Shown piece by piece: positions 7,263 to 9,796 of a stretch of 9,796 bases of DNA. The notes beneath the pieces were generated by a model. The model saw nothing but the letters and a program-made list of their open reading frames with translations. It searched no databases and was not told the DNA's origin. The DNA is taken from contig CAZRHH010000097.1 of NCBI GenBank assembly GCA_964599885.1, forward strand, positions 1 to 9,796. The letters are read 5' to 3'. How positions within the stretch are numbered: position 1 is the first letter of the stretch; each line of letters begins with the position of its first letter. The stretch is from CAZRHH01 sp964599885. Lineage in GTDB: Bacteria > Chloroflexota > Dehalococcoidia > DSTF01 > JACRBR01. The translations under genes and the position numbers were made by a program.

Positions 7263-7301
7263 GTTAATCGGGCCTTAATGTCGCTTAGTGGGGCGTTAAC
7301 G
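7263..7301 (+). promoter_or_regulatory. tandem TTAA direct repeats resembling a PhoB/PhoP-type response-regulator box
   Basis: Four half sites lie in a row: TTAATC at 7264, TTAATG at 7275, TTAGTG at 7285 and TTAACG at 7296, giving steps of 11, 10 and 11 bases. Winged-helix response regulators of the OmpR/PhoB class are known to bind direct repeats at 11-bp steps; Bacillus PhoP boxes (TTAACA-like) and cyanobacterial Pho boxes look like this. The array covers about -59 to -22 relative to the transcription start predicted from the -10 box at 7311, overlapping the -35 place, as expected for an activator site. No regulator gene is in the window, so phosphate control is a hypothesis. Confidence 0.5.
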
Positions 7302-7310
7302 CTGCGGGCC

Positions 7311-7316
7311 TACGAT
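7311..7316 (+). promoter_or_regulatory. candidate -10 box driving the 7323-7601 unit
   Basis: TACGAT is followed by GACGCC and then ATG at 7323, so transcription would be expected to begin at or next to the ATG. There is no good -35 hexamer at 17 bases, which fits a promoter that depends on an activator bound to the TTAA repeats just upstream. Confidence 0.45.
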
Positions 7317-7322
7317 GACGCC

Positions 7323-7511
7323 ATGAGCAATGAGATACGTCTGGAGCGGGTAAGCAAGCGGACATACCGCGTGGCTGCGTTCCGGCCGGTCGCTCAAGAC
7401 CCGGCGAAGCGCAGGCTCCGAACGGAGCCGAGTAATTCCGTTGCAGCGAGTCTCTCCAGATTCGCGACGGGCGCCCAGAAGGCGCAGACGGAACACGCCG
7501 CCGGTTCGTAA
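7323..7511 (+). CDS. possible leaderless 62-residue hypothetical protein
   Basis: An open frame of 62 codons starts at an ATG six bases after the TACGAT box, the geometry of a leaderless gene. The product is basic and hydrophilic, with no membrane segment, signal peptide or cysteine, and I recognise no family. It starts MSNEIRLERVSKRTYRVAAF and ends in a low-complexity Ala/Gln/Ser part. Codon use is less GC-biased than in the neighbours and includes ATA, AGA, AGG and CGA, which speaks against strong coding selection. The promoter and terminator around it suggest a real transcript, but the product could equally be an RNA (see the overlapping ncRNA entry). Treat the protein as unproven. Confidence 0.3.
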   Translation: MSNEIRLERVSKRTYRVAAFRPVAQDPAKRRLRTEPSNSVAASLSRFATGAQKAQTEHAAGS

Positions 7512-7526
7512 GCCATCCCTCGGCTC

Positions 7527-7550
7527 GGGCCCGTCCGCCCAGGCGGGCCC
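7527..7550 (+). repeat. GC-rich inverted repeat upstream of terminator
   Basis: GGGCCCG (7527-7533) and CGGGCCC (7544-7550) form a 7-bp stem around a 10-base loop. It has no T run and lies just before the stronger terminator hairpin. It may be part of the same RNA or a stabilising 3' structure. Confidence 0.4.
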
Positions 7551-7561
7551 ACCTCTCCCCC

Positions 7562-7601
7562 GAAGAGCCACGCTCGCCCGAGCGTGGCTCTTCCTTTGTC
7601 T
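7562..7601 (+). terminator. strong rho-independent terminator
   Basis: GAAGAGCCACGCTC (7562-7575) and GAGCGTGGCTCTTC (7580-7593) form a perfect 14-bp stem with the loop GCCC, followed by CTTTGTCT on the + strand. It is the best terminator in the window. It ends the unit that starts near 7323 and insulates htrA, which therefore needs its own promoter downstream. Confidence 0.85.
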
Positions 7602-7670
7602 CCCGCCGCTGATCGACGTCCGCGTGAGGGGCGTAACAGGTTTGCAGCACCGTTTCACGGGGTCGCCGTT

Positions 7671-7713
7671 CATACTGGACATGGCGGATACGACGGTCAG
7701 AAGTGGAAGGTAG
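7671..7713 (+). promoter_or_regulatory. candidate htrA promoter with 10-codon upstream frame
   Basis: Between the terminator and htrA, CATACT (7671-7676) is the only -10-like box I see. It is followed at 7681 by a short open frame, MADTTVRSGR, whose TAG (7711-7713) ends 2 bases before the htrA ATG. The htrA site GGAAGG (7705-7710) lies in the last codons of this frame. A leaderless leader peptide coupled to htrA is possible, but the frame may be accidental. Confidence 0.3.
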
Positions 7714-7715
7714 AG

Positions 7716-8852
7716 ATGAATCGACTCAGCACGATAGCGATCACGGTGGTGCTCAGCATGATGCTCGGAGGCGTCATCGTCGCGGGAGCCACGTGGGCAC
7801 TCGAAGGCGATGACGGCGGCCCGAACGACCCAGTCGCGGACGCCGGGCAGGAGATCAGCGCAGGCAGCGACGATGGCGGCGGTGACGTTGGCGCGGCGCA
7901 CGCGGGCGATTACTCCGAACTCTACGCCGAGGTGCGGCCATCGGTCGTACGGATCACGACTGGGGACGCGCAGGAGGACCCGTTCGGTGGGTTCAGCGAG
8001 GGGCTGGGGTCGGGCGTTGTGCTTGATGAAGAGGGCCACGTGCTGACGAACTATCACGTTGTCCGCGGCTTCGACAATGTGGTCGTCACCTTCGCCGATG
8101 GCACGGTGGCCGACGGCGAGGTCATTGGCACCGATCCTGGTAACGACATCGCGTTGGTCCAAGCCGACGCGAGCGACGACGTACTCGTGCCGGCAACGCT
8201 GGGCGACTCGTCGCAGGCGAAGATCGGCAGCGTCGTGGCGGCGCTGGGCAACCCGTTTGGGCTGGACGGTACCTTCACGACGGGCATCATCAGCGGTATC
8301 GACCGGACGTTTACGTCGGGAGCGAACGGGCGTCCGATCCGGGGTCTGTTGCAGACGGACGCGGCGGTGAATCCGGGCAACTCGGGCGGCCCGCTGTTCA
8401 ACGTGCAGGGCGAAGTGATCGGCATCAATACGGCGATCGAGAATCCGAGCGGCGGCGGCTTCGTCGGCGTCGCGTACGCGGTGCCGATCAACACGCCGAA
8501 GCGCTTTCTGACGCAGCTTGTGGGCGGCGAAGCGATTGACCACCCGCGCCTGGGCATCAGCGGGCGCACGCTCTCGCCGTCGGACGCGACGCAGCTTGGC
8601 GTGCCGTACGGCGTGGCGGTGATCGCCGTCGATCCGGGCAGTGCGGCTGACGACGCTGGACTCGTCGATTCGGAGAACGGCGACGGCGACATCATCGTCG
8701 AGATCGACGGGCAGCCGATGAACACGTTCGAGGATCTCGCGGATTACGTGGACTCGAAAAACGTCGGTGACGACGTGACGTTGACGGTGCACCGCGATGG
8801 CGAAGACGTCGAGCTGACGACGGAGCTGAAATCGTGGGATTCGAGCGCGTAG
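7716..8852 (+). CDS. HtrA/DegP-family membrane-anchored serine protease with one PDZ domain
   Basis: This 378-residue S1C-family protease acts in envelope protein quality control. A single N-terminal hydrophobic segment (about 7-28) serves as membrane anchor or uncleaved signal. A Gly/Asp-rich linker (about 30-64) leads to the trypsin-like domain. The catalytic triad is His114 in TNYHVV, Asp144 in GNDIALV and Ser223 in GNSGGP, with the usual QTDAAVNPGNSGGPL context. One PDZ domain covers about 275-370 (LGISGRTL, then PGSAADDAGLVD and GDIIVEIDGQP). This matches the one-PDZ HtrA/DegS/DegQ-like layout of many Gram-positive and Chloroflexota proteins. The start at 7716 is set by GGAAGG 5 bases upstream and by the anchor beginning seven residues later; the frame runs open further upstream but without anchor-like sequence. 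The gene appears monocistronic, lying after a strong terminator and before a convergent gene. All catalytic residues are present. Confidence 0.95.
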   Translation: MNRLSTIAITVVLSMMLGGVIVAGATWALEGDDGGPNDPVADAGQEISAGSDDGGGDVGAAHAGDYSELYAEVRPSVVRITTGDAQEDPFGGFSEGLGSGVVLDEEGHVLTNYHVVRGFDNVVVTFADGTVADGEVIGTDPGNDIALVQADASDDVLVPATLGDSSQAKIGSVVAALGNPFGLDGTFTTGIISGIDRTFTSGANGRPIRGLLQTDAAVNPGNSGGPLFNVQGEVIGINTAIENPSGGGFVGVAYAVPINTPKRFLTQLVGGEAIDHPRLGISGRTLSPSDATQLGVPYGVAVIAVDPGSAADDAGLVDSENGDGDIIVEIDGQPMNTFEDLADYVDSKNVGDDVTLTVHRDGEDVELTTELKSWDSSA

Positions 8853-9010
8853 CCGGTATGCGGGAAAAATCCATGCGGCCTCGAGCGGGTTGAGCATCAC
8901 CGAACGAGCGCGGTGCGCGCGTTCGAACATCGCGCTGGCCGACCGGGACGGACCTAAAGGTTCGTCCCTACGGTTTCCGCCACGCGCGCACCTCGTTCAA
9001 ATGGCAAGAG
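8853..9010. other. convergent intergenic region between htrA and leuD
   Basis: These 158 bases hold no gene I can support. Besides the palindrome at 8945-8968 they contain a weaker imperfect inverted repeat, CGAAC (8901-8905) with GTTCG (8921-8925) around a GCGC core. Short frames here lack ribosome binding sites. Confidence 0.5.
8945..8968. repeat. REP-like palindrome in the htrA-leuD convergent intergenic region
   Basis: GGGACGGACC (8945-8954) pairs with GGTTCGTCCC (8959-8968): a 10-bp stem with one G-T pair and the loop TAAA, followed by TACGG. It lies between two convergent stops and may act as a bidirectional terminator. It also resembles the GTAGGGACG-type palindromes scattered between genes in some Chloroflexota genomes, as far as I recall, so it may be one copy of a dispersed repeat. 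Only one copy is in this window. Confidence 0.55.
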
Positions 9011-9610
9011 TCATGTTGCGGCGGGGATTGACTCGGGCAAGAATGCTGGGCGCTTTGACTCGAAGGCGTCGATTGCGTCGCCCTTCTGCATCGTCAGGCT
9101 GATCTCGTCGAGGCCGTTGAGCAGGCAGTGCTTGACGAAGGGATCGATCTCGAAGTGCCGGCTCTCCGATCCGAAAGTGACCGTCTGGGTTTCGAGATCG
9201 ACGAACGCCTCGAAGCCGGGCGCGTCCTCTGCACGGGCGACGATGCGATCGATGTCTTCCGGCGGCAGCACGACCGTGAGCAAACCGATCTTTGCACAGT
9301 TGTTGCGGAAGATGTCCGCGAACGACGGCGCGATGATCGCACGCAGGCCGATGCCCTCGAGCGCCCACGGCGCGTGTTCGCGCGAGGAGCCACACCCGAA
9401 GTTGGGGCCGGTGACGAGGATCGGCGCGCCGTCGTAGCGGTGATCGTTGAGCACGAACGACGGGTCCTTGCGCCACTGTTCGAACGCGAACTCGCCGAAG
9501 CCTGTGCGCTCGATGCGCTTAAGGTACTGCGCCGGGATGATCTGATCCGTGTCGATATCGGCACGGGCGAGCGGCATCACCTTGCCGCGGACGGTCTTGA
9601 AGGGCTCCAT
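9011..9610 (-). CDS. leuD: LeuD, 3-isopropylmalate dehydratase small subunit
   Basis: This subunit of isopropylmalate isomerase pairs with LeuC to convert 2-isopropylmalate to 3-isopropylmalate in leucine synthesis. Starting at 9610 the protein has 199 residues, the size of the bacterial LeuD type rather than the short archaeal type of about 165. Motifs are DIDTDQIIPAQYLKR near the N-terminus, LVTGPNFGCGSSREHAPWAL in the middle and DIFRNNCAKIGLL after it; the last two line the substrate site. The ATG at 9610 is preferred over the in-frame GTG at 9625 because GGAGGAG lies 6 bases upstream of the ATG and overlaps the GTG. The ATG shares one base with the leuC stop, so the two subunits are translated in step. 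YLKR after DTDQIIPAQ fits LeuD, but substrate range, such as homoaconitate or citraconate-type relatives, cannot be settled by motif alone. Confidence 0.93.
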   Translation of the reverse strand: MEPFKTVRGKVMPLARADIDTDQIIPAQYLKRIERTGFGEFAFEQWRKDPSFVLNDHRYDGAPILVTGPNFGCGSSREHAPWALEGIGLRAIIAPSFADIFRNNCAKIGLLTVVLPPEDIDRIVARAEDAPGFEAFVDLETQTVTFGSESRHFEIDPFVKHCLLNGLDEISLTMQKGDAIDAFESKRPAFLPESIPAAT

Positions 9611-9796
9611 CAGCCGCTCCTCCACTCACGAATATCGACGAAGTGGCCGGCGATCGCTGCCGCGGCCGCCATCTGCGGACTGACGAGATGCGTGCGGCCG
9701 CCGCGTCCCTGCCGGCCCTCGAAATTGCGGTTGGATGTGGACGCGCAGCGCTCGCCGGGCAGCAGGATGTCGGGATTCATACCGAGGCACATCGAG
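9610..9796 (-). CDS. leuC: LeuC, 3-isopropylmalate dehydratase large subunit, C-terminal end (5' part outside the window)
   Basis: Only the last 61 residues are in the window. They begin at SMCLGMNPD, the end of the conserved C-x-x-C-L-x-MNPD block whose cysteines hold the 4Fe-4S cluster of aconitase-superfamily enzymes; the second cysteine of the pair is visible. GERCASTSNRNFEGRQGRGGRTHLVSPQMAAAAAIAGH follows, the invariant C-terminal stretch with the substrate-binding S-NRNFEGRQG motif. The protein ends at a TGA (9612-9610) that overlaps the leuD ATG by one base. With leuD directly downstream this is the usual leuCD pair. Confidence 0.93.
   Translation of the reverse strand, partial: SMCLGMNPDILLPGERCASTSNRNFEGRQGRGGRTHLVSPQMAAAAAIAGHFVDIREWRSG
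9617..9623 (-). promoter_or_regulatory. leuD ribosome binding site within leuC
   Basis: On the - strand GGAGGAG precedes the leuD ATG at 9610 by six bases, inside the last codons of leuC. It decides the leuD start in favour of 9610 over the upstream in-frame GTG. Confidence 0.75.

Larger units (their letters stand above)
7323..7601 (+). ncRNA. candidate structured small RNA (alternative reading of the 62-codon frame)
   Basis: The predicted start at 7323 and the strong terminator ending near 7601 define a transcript of about 280 bases. By eye it folds well. TCTGGAG (7340-7346) pairs with CTCCAGA (7454-7460) as a closing stem. Inside lie GCGG/CCGC (7358-7361/7367-7370), a bulged stem of about 15 bp (7375-7391/7398-7414, loop GCTCAA), and GGCTCC/GGAGCC (7414-7419/7424-7429, sharing one base with the previous stem). 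Further hairpins follow at 7471-7485 and 7527-7550. The shape is a multi-branch junction plus terminator. It does not match tmRNA or RNase P RNA motifs that I can recall. GC-rich sequence folds easily, so without covariation this is a hypothesis. Confidence 0.3.

Noticed and set aside
7323..7601. Match of the small unit to tmRNA or RNase P RNA
   Set aside because: The tRNA-like acceptor end with CCA, the tag frame, and the GAGGAAAGTCC and ACAGAA-type core motifs are not present.
4759..7656. AGCACCGTTTC present both after the YggT-like stop and before htrA
   Set aside because: Eleven-base matches between distant sites are expected several times by chance in a window of this size, and the flanks do not match.
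7296..8930. 544-codon open frame on the - strand
   Set aside because: It is antisense to htrA, whose protease motifs are unmistakable, and runs through the terminator at 7562-7593; its product is Arg-rich and resembles no family.
8890..9102. 70-codon + strand frame across the htrA-leuD gap
   Set aside because: It overlaps the leuD 3' end antisense, has no ribosome site and runs through the palindrome.
9611..9625. GTG start at 9625 for leuD
   Set aside because: The GTG lies at the GGAGGAG ribosome site itself; the ATG at 9610 is correctly spaced and gives the usual N-terminus.

Overview
This is a GC-rich bacterial chromosomal window of mostly housekeeping genes, tightly packed, with high-GC third codon positions. 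Gene content, start-codon overlaps and apparent leaderless promoters fit a free-living high-GC bacterium. Chloroflexota (Dehalococcoidia-like) is my best guess from the style of SecD/SecF and the HtrA protease, but this is inference and an actinobacterial relative cannot be excluded without a search. No phage, transposase, CRISPR, tRNA or rRNA gene is visible.

Layout. (1) Bases 1-4094, + strand: a continuous operon-like run consisting of the 3' part of a CCA-adding tRNA nucleotidyltransferase/poly(A) polymerase-type protein with an HD domain, then yajC, secD and secF. The junctions overlap by 4, 1 and 8 bases. YajC, SecD and SecF form the accessory part of the Sec translocon. A hairpin at 4119-4142 closes the run. 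(2) Bases 4095-4760: an intergenic region with an 11-bp direct repeat of 21-bp period and a -10-like box, then a small two-helix membrane protein of YggT type. (3) Bases 4844-7114, - strand: selB, the selenocysteine-specific elongation factor, preceded by a small cysteine-free HesB/IscA-like protein. A 12-bp hairpin at 4813-4840 separates selB from the convergent YggT-like gene.

(4) Bases 7115-7715 are the least ordinary part. They hold four TTAA-type half sites in a row at 10-11 bp steps, followed at the expected distance by a -10-like box. An ATG lies exactly where transcription should start. About 280 bp later comes a perfect 14-bp terminator hairpin. This compact unit encodes either a leaderless 62-residue peptide or a highly structured small RNA. 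(5) Bases 7716-8852, + strand: an HtrA/DegP-type membrane-anchored serine protease with one PDZ domain. (6) Bases 8853-9010: a convergent intergenic region with a REP-like palindrome. (7) Bases 9011-9796, - strand: leuD and the 3' end of leuC, the two subunits of isopropylmalate isomerase, overlapping by one base.

The genes form independent units: protein export (yajC-secD-secF), envelope quality control (htrA), selenoprotein translation (selB) and leucine synthesis (leuCD). The YggT-like protein is an uncharacterised membrane protein. The most promising undescribed element is the small transcription unit at 7263-7601, with its response-regulator-like operator.
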